NCBI GenBank assembly: GCA_913776615.1
Contig: CAJYPK010000022.1
Span: 120,227-184,226, forward strand
DNA: 64,000 bases
From: an uncultured Hymenobacter sp.
Lineage (GTDB): Bacteria > Bacteroidota > Bacteroidia > Cytophagales > Hymenobacteraceae
Direction: 5' to 3'
Part shown: positions 6,370 through 14,368 of the stretch, in pieces
Layout of the letters: each line of letters begins with the position of its first letter
Position numbering within the stretch: the first letter of the stretch is position 1
Position numbers and translations under genes: made by a program
The notes under the pieces: generated by a model
The model's database searches: none
The model's input: only the letters and a program-made list of their open reading frames with translations
Told to the model about the DNA's origin: nothing

Positions 6370-7896
6370 TTAAAATTCTATCTTCTCCAGCTCGGCCAGG
6401 GCATTGCTACCGTTTTCGAGGGCCGCGAGCACGTCGAATATTTTATCCGACCAGCCAGCGATGAGCGCTACGCCCGCCTCGGCGCGAACGTCGAGCGGCG
6501 TGTTGCCCAGGCCCGCTAGGTCGAATAGATACAGCTGCGCCTGGGGAGCTACGTTGGCCCGGTAGGCGGCCCATTCCTGGGCCAGGGTACCGGCACCATT
6601 TGTATTCCAGAGCTGGCAGTCGGTGAAAATCATCACTTTATCTACTACCTCACGGCGCTGGCGTAAGTCCTGCACCACGAGGTGGCCGTTGGTGGCGTAG
6701 CCGACTTCGCCTTCCCGCTCGTAGAGGGCTTGCACGTTGCGCAACACCTGGCCCTGGGGCAGCGTTACGCGCAGCCAGCGGTCACCAAAGAGACCCGTTA
6801 CCACGTGCTGACAACGGCTTTGCAGCAACATGGCCAGCACCAAGCCTACGTCGTAGAGCAGCACCTTGCTGCGCGGCGAGATGGGCTGCTGCATCGAACC
6901 CGATACGTCGCAGGCTATCACCACGCGGGTTTCGGGGCCAAAGCCCCGCAGGTTGCGAGCGCTGCCAACGATGGCCGTTTCCAGAGCCTTCAGCACCGGG
7001 GCGGCGGTCCCCTTGGCCAGGGCCAGCACCTCGCGGTAAGCCGCTAAAAAGCGGAAGGGCAATTGCCGGGCACGGGCCACCTGACCGGGGTCGGCCAGGG
7101 TAGTGCAAACTAAGGCCAGCGTTTCAGCGCTTACGTTGGCTTCCAGCAGGTTACGCAAATTACGCAGCAGGGCCATGTAGCCGAGGCGCCCGCTCGCCAC
7201 CAGCGTTTCCCAGGTGCGGGTGATGGCGGCCTGGCGCTCGGCGGGCGAGGCGTAGGCTACCTGGCCAGCGGCCGAAAGCTCGGTTTCCCAGGTATAAGGT
7301 ACCGGCAGGGTGCCCGCCACCAAGTGGTTGAAGATGGCTTGCTGGGCCTCATCGCGCGGCTTAGGGTGCACCAGGAATAAGGCGTCGCGCAGGCGCACGG
7401 CCGCCCCGGCCCGGTCGTACTTAGCCAACTGATACGCGTCGAAGCGGTTGAACGCCAGCGCTAAGCCGCGCTGCACCTGCTTGGAAAGCCGGCCCATTGT
7501 TTTGGCGCCGGTGCGGCCGTTGGCCTGGGCATAGTAGGCCAGGAGCTCCGGGATTTCGTCGGCGCGCTGCACAATCCGAGCCACGAGGCGGCTCACCAGG
7601 CTGTCACCCCTGTGAAGGCGGGCCAACTCTACGGCCAGCACCAACGGCACCGAGCGCAGGTGCAATTGCTCCCGAGCGTACACCGCCAAACGAGCTACCA
7701 GGTGCGGGTCGTTGCGAGCAATCAGCTCGCGCAAGCGCGTTACCCGGGTATCGGCGGCTTCGTAAAATTGGTCGCTGAGCGCGGCCGTGGCTACGGCGGC
7801 GTACAGCTCCAGCGCCGGGGTCAGGACATACGCCGGGGCACCTTCGTGATTACGAACGGGAATAGCCTTGGCGCGAAAAGTAAAATTGAAACGCAT
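6370..7896 (-). CDS. rsr: Ro60 orthologue Rsr (TROVE domain plus vWA)
   Basis: 508 residues, matching bacterial Rsr proteins (about 510-540). The TROVE HEAT-repeat ring occupies about residues 1-310 and includes 'AKTMGRLSKQVQRGLALAFN' and 'YQLAKYDRAGAAVRLRDALF'. A von Willebrand A domain follows with MIDAS motif 'DVSGS' (330-334) and 'FTDCQLW' (424-430). Ro60 binds misfolded RNA 3' ends through its central hole and Y RNA on its outer face. In Deinococcus, Rsr, Y RNA and PNPase form an RNA-degrading complex. Here it heads a same-strand cluster with PARG, five Y-like RNAs and rtcB. Its upstream DNA is rich in palindromes. Confidence 0.95.
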   Translation of the reverse strand: MRFNFTFRAKAIPVRNHEGAPAYVLTPALELYAAVATAALSDQFYEAADTRVTRLRELIARNDPHLVARLAVYAREQLHLRSVPLVLAVELARLHRGDSLVSRLVARIVQRADEIPELLAYYAQANGRTGAKTMGRLSKQVQRGLALAFNRFDAYQLAKYDRAGAAVRLRDALFLVHPKPRDEAQQAIFNHLVAGTLPVPYTWETELSAAGQVAYASPAERQAAITRTWETLVASGRLGYMALLRNLRNLLEANVSAETLALVCTTLADPGQVARARQLPFRFLAAYREVLALAKGTAAPVLKALETAIVGSARNLRGFGPETRVVIACDVSGSMQQPISPRSKVLLYDVGLVLAMLLQSRCQHVVTGLFGDRWLRVTLPQGQVLRNVQALYEREGEVGYATNGHLVVQDLRQRREVVDKVMIFTDCQLWNTNGAGTLAQEWAAYRANVAPQAQLYLFDLAGLGNTPLDVRAEAGVALIAGWSDKIFDVLAALENGSNALAELEKIEF

Positions 7897-7945
7897 GGCA
7901 ATTAAATCGGCAAATGATTGATTGCTGCTTTCGTATTTTTATCAA

Positions 7946-7999
7946 TTCTAATTAGAACAGGACATAGTTTTCCCAATCAATTAAAATTAATTTTAATTG
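7946..7999 (-). promoter_or_regulatory. Palindrome-rich rsr upstream region
   Basis: TTCTAATTAGAA (7946-7957) is a perfect 12-bp palindrome. A second perfect AT-rich palindrome of 22 bp lies at 7978-7999, centred on TTAATT. Both are within about 105 nt of the rsr start and may be operators. No clear TAnnTTTG promoter or sigma-54 site is recognised. Confidence 0.45.
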
Positions 8000-8021
8000 C
8001 AAAAACAAAAGCAATAAAAAA

Positions 8022-8047
8022 GCCCGGTCTTGCGGGACCGGGTTTTT
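8022..8047. terminator. Bidirectional-type terminator hairpin
   Basis: CCCGGTC/GACCGGG stem with an A run on the left and a T run on the right, so it can end transcripts in either direction. Since rsr is transcribed away from it, it implies a small transcript in the gene-free DNA to its right. Confidence 0.65.
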
Positions 8048-8214
8048 CTATTGCGTAGCTATTGCCGATAGCTATCGGCAATAATACCACGAAGGAAAAA
8101 CACGGCCGCACCGCGGCCGACTGTCTGGGTAAGACAGGCGGGGCAACTCAGGCAGGTAGCTGGGGCGGGCGAACGGCATCGGGCGAAAAATTGCTAAGCG
8201 GCTGAAACCGACTA
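8048..8214. other. Gene-free structured DNA
   Basis: No coding frame is supported. A perfect 22-bp palindrome lies at 8061-8082 (arms ATTGCCGATA and TATCGGCAAT), followed by two compact hairpins, CGGCCGC-ACC-GCGGCCG and CTGTCT-GGGTA-AGACAG. Strong terminators flank it on both sides. It may encode a structured RNA, most likely on the minus strand, but no known RNA family is recognised. Confidence 0.4.
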
Positions 8215-8380
8215 ACAACAAAAAACCCGAGCGTTGTGGGCTCGGGCGGCGACAATTTTAGCGAACACTAAAACTGGGCAAACGTACCGAGCTGAAGCAG
8301 CCTTTCGGGCTGCATCTTATCCGAACTGCGGAGGCTTGTGGCTGAATGGTACATGATTGTGCGGGTTTAGTAGGACAAAG
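8215..8380 (-). ncRNA. Candidate small RNA or small ORF transcript
   Basis: On the minus strand a promoter-like pair, TTTG (8404-8407) and CACCTTTG (8376-8383), is separated by 20 nt. This fits the Bacteroidota TTG/TAnnTTTG arrangement with one mismatch. Downstream come a GCAGCC-CGAAA-GGCTGC hairpin and a strong terminator, CCCGAGC/GCTCGGG plus T6 (8215-8247). The transcript also holds a 28-codon frame at 8268-8354 (starts MYHSATSLRSS, ends LQLGTFAQF). It could be a regulatory RNA, a small protein mRNA, or both. Confidence 0.45.
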
Positions 8381-8572
8381 GTGGGAACTTAATTTTACTT
8401 ACGCAAATTTTTATCAAATAAAATTGAAAATATTTTTCAGTCTCTCCTATTCAACAATCTTAACCGGGGAATTCTTAATTAGCATTCTTACTCCTACTAG
8501 CGCTCGCGGCTTTTACGGATAGCCGGCTTGGGCGTTACCAATTTCCCTTTGTAATGGTAGTAATTTTACGTT

Positions 8573-9583
8573 GTGAGTAATTCCGACCTTCCCCAGCGCC
8601 AAGCGCTACCCGAGCGAATCGCCAGCCAACCCACCGGCTCGCCCGTGCAGCAGGCTTTTCGCGAAGCTATGCGAACAGTAGAGAACCTTCGCACGCAGTT
8701 GCAACAACTCCTGGCCAGCCAGTCGGCAACCCGGCAAGCTTACTGGCAGCAAGTGGGACCGGTAGCGGCGGCAACTATTGCCGCCCGCCGAGCGCTGTAT
8801 GCTCCGCTGGAGCACGCCCTGACGACCGGCTACCTCAGCCGGGCCGAAGAGCAGCAGGTTACCGAGCTGCTAGTGCATAATGCCCGCAGCCTGCAAGAGC
8901 GCTTCGGCGAGGACGAGACCGAGCGGCTGGCACGCTACGCGCCTCCCCCACCCCCGACAGACCTAGCCGACGAGGCCGATGCGGCCGAAGCCGAGCCCCC
9001 AGCTACCTTATTGCCGCACGAGCAGGCCGCAGCCCAGGCGCGTACGCGCCGCCAGCAGCAACGTCGACGCGCGCAAGCCAGCGCGGCACACGCGGCCGAG
9101 ACTGCCAACCAAGCGCTGCTCCAAAACACCAAGGCAGCCTACCGTCAGCTTGCCCGCCTGCACCACCCCGACCGGGCGGCGCTGGCCGATAGTGCCACGC
9201 AGCAAGCCCAAACGGCCCTCATGCAGCGCATCACGGCCGCCTATGCCGCGGGCGACCTGGCTGGGCTACTTGCCCTGCTGGCTACCGACTCGCCCACTGC
9301 CGCCCCCGATGCAGCAGCGGAGGCCTTGCTAAAACGCTACACCGAGGCGCTGGCCCAGCAGCAGCGGCAGCTGGCGCAGCAACTCGAAACGGCCCGCCGC
9401 CCCGTAGCGGATGCTCCCTGGAGTGGTACCGAAAAACAGCAGCGCACCCGCCTGCGCGAAATAAAGCGCAGCTTGCGGGCCGAAACAGAATACCTACACT
9501 ACTTGGTGCGCGAACTGCGCGAACCTGCCACGCTACGCCAACTACTACGCGAACTAACCGCTCGTCGGCAAACGGGCTTATAA
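8573..9583 (+). CDS. J-domain protein with coiled coils
   Basis: 336 residues, GTG start. The J-domain signature is 'NTKAAYRQLARLHHPDRAALADSATQQAQTALMQRITAAY' around residues 180-220, with an intact HPD. It is preceded by an acidic, Pro/Ala-rich linker and an Arg/Gln-rich helix, and followed by a long Gln/Arg coiled coil. J domains stimulate DnaK ATPase. The zinc fingers and beta domains of DnaJ are absent, so this is a specialised class III-type co-chaperone with unknown client. It is convergent with the next gene (22-nt gap). About 190 nt upstream are AT-rich and gene-free. Confidence 0.82.
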   Translation: MSNSDLPQRQALPERIASQPTGSPVQQAFREAMRTVENLRTQLQQLLASQSATRQAYWQQVGPVAAATIAARRALYAPLEHALTTGYLSRAEEQQVTELLVHNARSLQERFGEDETERLARYAPPPPPTDLADEADAAEAEPPATLLPHEQAAAQARTRRQQQRRRAQASAAHAAETANQALLQNTKAAYRQLARLHHPDRAALADSATQQAQTALMQRITAAYAAGDLAGLLALLATDSPTAAPDAAAEALLKRYTEALAQQQRQLAQQLETARRPVADAPWSGTEKQQRTRLREIKRSLRAETEYLHYLVRELREPATLRQLLRELTARRQTGL

Positions 9584-9604
9584 ACTGCCCATGCACCAGC
9601 GGCG

Positions 9605-10309
9605 CTACAGCCCAAGCGCCGCTACGGCCGCCTGCACCGCCTCTGCCCGATAGGCAGGCGCCGTGCCAGGAGCCCGTAACAGCTTGAGCAGGTGCATATA
9701 TTTACGTCTGCCTTCGGCCAGCATATCGGCGGGCACTTCGAGGGGAAAAACACCGAAAGGCTCTACTTTTTGCACGCCTACCAATAGAAAGCGCTCGGCA
9801 CGCAGGGCATCGGTATAAAAGGCGGCCTGGCGGTCGTAGTCGTAAGCCGAACACTGCCAGCGGAAATGCTCGGCGTCGCGGGCCATCGTAGTTTTAAAAT
9901 CGATAATTGTGTAAGGCTGACCAGGCTGATCGAGGATGAGATCGGCCCGCAGCTTGCAGAGGGTATCGGTAGTTGGCTCCGTAAACAACGCACTACGCTC
10001 AGTCACGCCGTTTTCGAGCAGTCGATTCAGTTCCGTGTTCAGCTTAACGCCTTCAACGAGCCACCAGACAAGGGTATCATTTAGCCCGGGCTGACCGGGC
10101 TGGTAGTCGGACGGCTCCAGCAGGGCCGTGTGGAAGGCGGTGCCGAAGCTCAGCGCCCCCGAGCCCGAATCGGTGCGCGGAGGGCGACCATCAAGGGCCG
10201 CACGTAGCCGCGACAGGTCGGAGTTGGCGATGGCGGGCAGGGCACGGTAATCATCGTAGGACACCCGTAGCAGATCGGGGCGCGGGGTGGGGGGCAAAAG
10301 ATCAGACAC
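9605..10309 (-). CDS. PD-(D/E)XK nuclease-like protein (RecE-type)
   Basis: 234 residues. The fold motifs are 'LSFGTAFHTALLEP', 'KLRADLILDQPGQPYTIIDFKTT' (Asp then DxK) and 'YDYDRQAAFYTDAL', matching PD-(D/E)XK nucleases of the exodeoxyribonuclease VIII/RecE-like group (DUF3799 type). Such proteins digest or process double-stranded DNA ends. No recT-like annealing partner or phage gene is nearby, so this is a chromosomal solitary copy. Enzymatic activity is inferred from the intact motifs. The start at MSDLLPPTPR fits the family N-terminus. Confidence 0.78.
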   Translation of the reverse strand: MSDLLPPTPRPDLLRVSYDDYRALPAIANSDLSRLRAALDGRPPRTDSGSGALSFGTAFHTALLEPSDYQPGQPGLNDTLVWWLVEGVKLNTELNRLLENGVTERSALFTEPTTDTLCKLRADLILDQPGQPYTIIDFKTTMARDAEHFRWQCSAYDYDRQAAFYTDALRAERFLLVGVQKVEPFGVFPLEVPADMLAEGRRKYMHLLKLLRAPGTAPAYRAEAVQAAVAALGL

Positions 10310-10386
10310 GGTAGCTTAACAGTCGGCCCGCCAAAAAGTATCCCATCGGTGAGATAAAGGGCAGGCAATCCCCGGTATTTACGAGA

Positions 10387-10415
10387 AAAGCTCCGAAGCG
10401 AGGCTCCGGAGCTTT
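10387..10415 (-). terminator. Terminator of the DUF4270/Kelch operon
   Basis: AAAGCTCCG (10387-10395) pairs with CGGAGCTTT (10407-10415), just downstream of the DUF4270 gene. Confidence 0.65.
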
Positions 10416-10447
10416 CAAAAAATCAGCAGTGGTAATGCCTAAGCTGC

Positions 10448-11827
10448 CTATTGCACACGAATGAAATACACCCGCAGCCCCAGCTTATTCTGCACGTTGC
10501 GGGGCCCCCCAAGGATAACCCGGCTAGGTACATCGGGCGTCGAAGACCCTAGCAGCAGGCCGTTATTGGGAGCGTTATTCCGCAGCACCGACTGAATATA
10601 GCTCGTAACCGACCAGTTGTAGGTAGTTTGCTCAATGCCCGTCGTCGTTGAAATACCGGTGTTGTAGGCAATTGACGTCTGGTAGACACCGGTGGGATGG
10701 TTATTCGCATCGGTATAGAAAATATTGAGCGCAGGCACCAGCGGCACGAACGGCGTCAGGGTACTATTAGGTACGGAAGCCGTAATCTGCGCGTTGGTAA
10801 CCGTAAGATTATTACCGAATTGCCGCAAGTCCAGCAGATAGGGAAATTCCAGGCGGGTTTGCAGCCCCAACGCCCCCTCGATAATTATACGCTCGCCGGT
10901 ACGGGACGAAGGCACACCTTGCAGCGACGTGGCTTGTTGCGCCGTACGTGGCAAGTTGGTAATAGCTGCCGTCGTACGGTTGGCGCGCATTTGAAAGAAA
11001 TGGCGACCACCAGCCGCTAGCGAGAAGCTACTGGTAATAACCGTCGTAGGATCGGTAGGCAGGTGATAATACAGGTTAACACCCGCGTCGGTGGCAGTGG
11101 CGCTCAAGCGTACCAGTGCCGCCTCATCGTTGGTAGCCGGCGTAATAGCCAAGCCAGGCAGATAGGCATCCAGGTCGTCTTGCGTGCTTAGCCGGCCCGC
11201 CTGCCCCATCGTCAGCAGCGTACGGCCAAAGGTTCGATCCAGCGGCACCCGCAGCGTCCGCAGGTTGGGGCGAGCCCGACCAACAGGGGCTACGTTGCCA
11301 CCGCTAGCACTATAATTCAGCAGGTTAACCGAATCGTAGTCCATCTTTGTCAACCGAGGCGACGTAAACGAAAACTGCGTACTTGAGATTGGGCTAAGCA
11401 AGCGGTGTACTTCTACGAGGGCCTGCGTTTTGGTAGTATCGCCGTACCGATAGCCATCGGGCTTCAAAATCAGCGTAATCGAATCGAAAACGGCGGTAGG
11501 ATCAGGAGCGTAGGTGCTGGGCAATCCCAGCCGGAAGGCACTGCGCGCCGTGAGTTTACCGAGCAGCGGATCGGTATACTGCCCAACAAACAAATAAGTC
11601 GAATTGGAGCTAGGCACGGAATCGCGCAGTACCGTCGAAGCCCGCACCGTAAGCGTATCGATCAGGAATGCTCCGGTGTCGGTATTGGCGTCGGGCAGGC
11701 CGACGCCAATATCGCTCACGGTATTAGTGCAGCTGGCGGCCACGGCCACCAAGCTCAGCAGGGCCAGTAGCCGGCCCCAGGCGGCCAGGGCCGGATATGC
11801 CTTACTGCTGCGTGACATTGGGGTCAA
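10448..11827 (-). CDS. DUF4270 family lipoprotein
   Basis: 459 residues. A hydrophobic signal ending 'SLVAVAASC' gives a lipobox cysteine, followed by 'SDIGVGLP' and a long beta-rich body ending 'GLRVYFIRVQ'. This layout is typical of Bacteroidota DUF4270 outer-membrane-associated lipoproteins, whose function is unknown. The start overlaps the end of the upstream Kelch gene by 26 bp (9 codons later, 11818, is an alternative start). The two are therefore translationally coupled and probably work together at the cell surface. Confidence 0.85.
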   Translation of the reverse strand: MTPMSRSSKAYPALAAWGRLLALLSLVAVAASCTNTVSDIGVGLPDANTDTGAFLIDTLTVRASTVLRDSVPSSNSTYLFVGQYTDPLLGKLTARSAFRLGLPSTYAPDPTAVFDSITLILKPDGYRYGDTTKTQALVEVHRLLSPISSTQFSFTSPRLTKMDYDSVNLLNYSASGGNVAPVGRARPNLRTLRVPLDRTFGRTLLTMGQAGRLSTQDDLDAYLPGLAITPATNDEAALVRLSATATDAGVNLYYHLPTDPTTVITSSFSLAAGGRHFFQMRANRTTAAITNLPRTAQQATSLQGVPSSRTGERIIIEGALGLQTRLEFPYLLDLRQFGNNLTVTNAQITASVPNSTLTPFVPLVPALNIFYTDANNHPTGVYQTSIAYNTGISTTTGIEQTTYNWSVTSYIQSVLRNNAPNNGLLLGSSTPDVPSRVILGGPRNVQNKLGLRVYFIRVQ

Positions 11828-12881
11828 ACGTCCAGAAGTCGTCGAGACGGGTGGTGCCCGTAACGCCCGTACCTACATAACCAAGATTGCCGACGCCAAA
11901 GGCTACCGCCGCGTTGCGGCCCACCCCCAGGAAGGGGCTCATGAGCGTCCAAGTATCGAGGCTGGGGTCATACTTATAGCAGTCGGTGCGCACGGCCCCG
12001 TTGCTACCCGTAGCTACGAAGCCATTGCTGCCGACCGTAAAGGCGACGGCCTGCGAGCGAGCAACGGCGCTGTTGTCGTACGAGTCGGTCGAATTGCTGA
12101 TGTTGGCCAGCTGGCGCTTGGCCGTCCAGGCATCTTTGCCAGGATCGTAGGCGAAGAAATCGGTTACGTACTGCCCGTTATTGATGCCGGTACCTACGTA
12201 CATGATGTTATCCACGGTGAAAGCCACCGCGTTGATGCGCTTTTCGCCGGGGAAGCCCGAGAACGTGCTCCAGGTTTTGGCCGAGGGGTCGTACTTATAA
12301 AAGTCTTTCTCGTTGTTGCCGTCGAAGCCGCAGCCTACGTAGCCGAAATTGCCAACGCTAGCGGCCACGGCGCCGTAGCGGCCGGAAGTGCCCGGGTTCA
12401 CGGGGAAGTCCGTAATCTGCGTCCACTTGCCTATGGTGGTAGTGGTTACGGTCGTAGTGCCAGTGGTGACAGTCGTAGTGGTATTTTGCGAGGGGTCGAA
12501 CTGCCAGAAGTCACGCAGGTAGTTGGTGCCGTCGTAGCCGGTACCCACGTAGCCGAAGTTGCCAACCGAGAAAGCAGCCGCGTTGTAGCGGGCTACGCCG
12601 GGGAAGGGCGTGAGTCGCAGCCAGCTACCATTGCCCGGATTGAACGAGAAAAAGTCGTTGTACTTTACGCTATTGGCATCAATCCCCGTGCCGACGTAGG
12701 CTACGCCATTGATCACAAAGCTTACGGCGTTGCTACGTACGGTACCCGGAAATGAATTACCCTTTACCCAGTTGCCATAAACCGTGGTCGTGGAATCTTT
12801 TTTGCAGCTGCTTAGGCTGAGGCTGCCTAGCACCAGCAGCAGGGCCAGCGAACGGCCGGCTAGCCGAGGAAAATTTTTCAT
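11802..12881 (-). CDS. Kelch-repeat lipoprotein
   Basis: 359 residues from the ATG at 12881, which gives a proper lipoprotein signal ('LLLVLGSLSLSSCKKD'). The body has about six Kelch blades, each with a 'GYVGTGxD...DFWxFDP...W' pattern. A Thr-rich insert (runs of T with G and V, about residues 164-182) interrupts the propeller. It is a beta-propeller for protein or glycan binding on the outer membrane. It is the first gene of the pair with DUF4270. The upstream in-frame Met would add a leader without signal character and was not used. Confidence 0.85.
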   Translation of the reverse strand: MKNFPRLAGRSLALLLVLGSLSLSSCKKDSTTTVYGNWVKGNSFPGTVRSNAVSFVINGVAYVGTGIDANSVKYNDFFSFNPGNGSWLRLTPFPGVARYNAAAFSVGNFGYVGTGYDGTNYLRDFWQFDPSQNTTTTVTTGTTTVTTTTIGKWTQITDFPVNPGTSGRYGAVAASVGNFGYVGCGFDGNNEKDFYKYDPSAKTWSTFSGFPGEKRINAVAFTVDNIMYVGTGINNGQYVTDFFAYDPGKDAWTAKRQLANISNSTDSYDNSAVARSQAVAFTVGSNGFVATGSNGAVRTDCYKYDPSLDTWTLMSPFLGVGRNAAVAFGVGNLGYVGTGVTGTTRLDDFWTFDPNVTQQ

Positions 12882-13071
12882 GAAAAAAGGAAAGTGATTA
12901 TACCCAAAAGAGCGTACCGAGTACTGAACTGGTTGCACCCGGCTTTTATTTTGGACTAGCCCATTTGGCCCGGCTAAATTACGGCGGGTTCGCTAATAAT
13001 GCCCGCTTCGTCGCCCAACGCCTGGCTTTTACCGCGGAGTTCCCCGCAACAGCCGTTATAAACAGCCACTC

Positions 13072-14286
13072 CTAATCGAAGCGGATGGCCACCATGGGCT
13101 TGATACGGGCAATCATGTAAGTGGGGATGAGCACCGATAGGATGGACGCGCCGAGGGTAGCGGTGTTGAGCAGCACCATCACGAAGGGGCTCCAAGCCAC
13201 GGGCACGCGGTCCATGTAATAGTTCTCGGGGTCGAGCGGGATCACCCGGAAGTAGTACTGCAAAGCACAGAAGCTCAGCGCAATGACGTTGCCAATCAAT
13301 AAGCCACGGAAAGTAATAGCCATGCCCCGGAAAAAGAACATCTCGCGGATCTGGTTATCGGTAGCTCCCACGGCTTTTAGAATCCCAATCATCTTGGTAC
13401 GCTCCAAAATCATGATAAAGATGGTAGCCACCATGTTGAAAGTGGCCACGAAAATTATCAGAATGAGGAAAATGATGACGTTGCGATTGAGCAGCTGCAG
13501 CCAGTCGAAAAGCTGAGCGTATTGATCGGTAATTTTTTCGATGCGCACCTCGTAGGGCAGCTGCTCATAAAATTGATCGAAGGTGGCGTCGAGCCGCGAA
13601 AAGTCACGCAGGCGTACTTCGAGGCCCCCCACGAGCGAATCGGGCCAGGCGTTGAGCTCCTGAATCTGGCGGAGGTCGCCGAGCACGTACACTTCGTCGA
13701 ACTCGTCGAGGCCAGTCTGGTAGATGCCCGACACCCGAAACTTGCGCACCCGCGGCGGCTGCTGGATGAAATAAAAGAGCGCGGGGCTACCTACTTTAAG
13801 CCGCAGCTTATCGGCAATTTTCTGGGAGATAACGATGTCCTCGCTGGCCGCCGAATCGGCAAAATGCACAAACTGCCCGGCCACCATATTCTGGCGCATG
13901 TCGCTGGGGCCGTATTTTTCCGACACCCCTTTGAGCACGACCCCGAGTACCTCATCGGTGGTTTTGATGATGGCCGTTTTGCGAGCAAAAGACTGTACGG
14001 AAGCCACCTGCGGGTAACGGGCCAGCTGGCGGCGCAGCTCGGGCTCGGCAATGGGGGCCACTTCCAGCGAGTTGTTGTTGTCGTAGCGCGAGAGCTGCAA
14101 ATGCGCGCCGAACGAAAAGATTTTGCTTTGAATCTGCTCCCGGAAGCCGTGCAGAATCGAAAACGACACGATCATCACGGCGATGCCCAGGGCAATGCTG
14201 ACTGTGGCAATACGCGTGACGGAGTGGGTGAAGGAACCGGTGTCGGCTCCATCCATGCGGCGCGATATGTAGCGGGCGGTGTTCAC
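13072..14286 (-). CDS. FtsX-like ABC transporter permease (LolC/LolE type)
   Basis: 404 residues with the MacB/LolC arrangement. One N-terminal transmembrane helix ('TRIATVSIALGIAVMIVSFS') is followed by a large periplasmic domain (about 50-260) and three C-terminal helices with the FtsX-like core 'ATFNMVATIFIMILERTKMIGILKAVGATDNQIREMFF'. In LolCDE such subunits extract lipoproteins from the inner membrane for transfer to the outer membrane. No ATPase gene is adjacent, which is common in this phylum. Divergent from namZ with an 82-nt spacer. Confidence 0.87.
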   Translation of the reverse strand: MNTARYISRRMDGADTGSFTHSVTRIATVSIALGIAVMIVSFSILHGFREQIQSKIFSFGAHLQLSRYDNNNSLEVAPIAEPELRRQLARYPQVASVQSFARKTAIIKTTDEVLGVVLKGVSEKYGPSDMRQNMVAGQFVHFADSAASEDIVISQKIADKLRLKVGSPALFYFIQQPPRVRKFRVSGIYQTGLDEFDEVYVLGDLRQIQELNAWPDSLVGGLEVRLRDFSRLDATFDQFYEQLPYEVRIEKITDQYAQLFDWLQLLNRNVIIFLILIIFVATFNMVATIFIMILERTKMIGILKAVGATDNQIREMFFFRGMAITFRGLLIGNVIALSFCALQYYFRVIPLDPENYYMDRVPVAWSPFVMVLLNTATLGASILSVLIPTYMIARIKPMVAIRFD

Positions 14287-14368
14287 GAGGGGCGTAAAGC
14301 TACGCCCGCGCCGGGTGTATACGGGAGGGTAGCCGCGCGCTTCTTACGCAGCAGCCTACTTTTGGGCT

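Noticed and set aside
8140..8200. A sixth Y RNA upstream of rsr, from GATGCCGTTCG and GAGTTGCCCCG on the minus strand
   Set aside because: The boxes only partly match, are too close together, and neither outer nor inner stem can be formed.
9605..10309. Phage remnant based on the RecE-like nuclease
   Set aside because: No recT, integrase, attachment site or other phage gene is adjacent.
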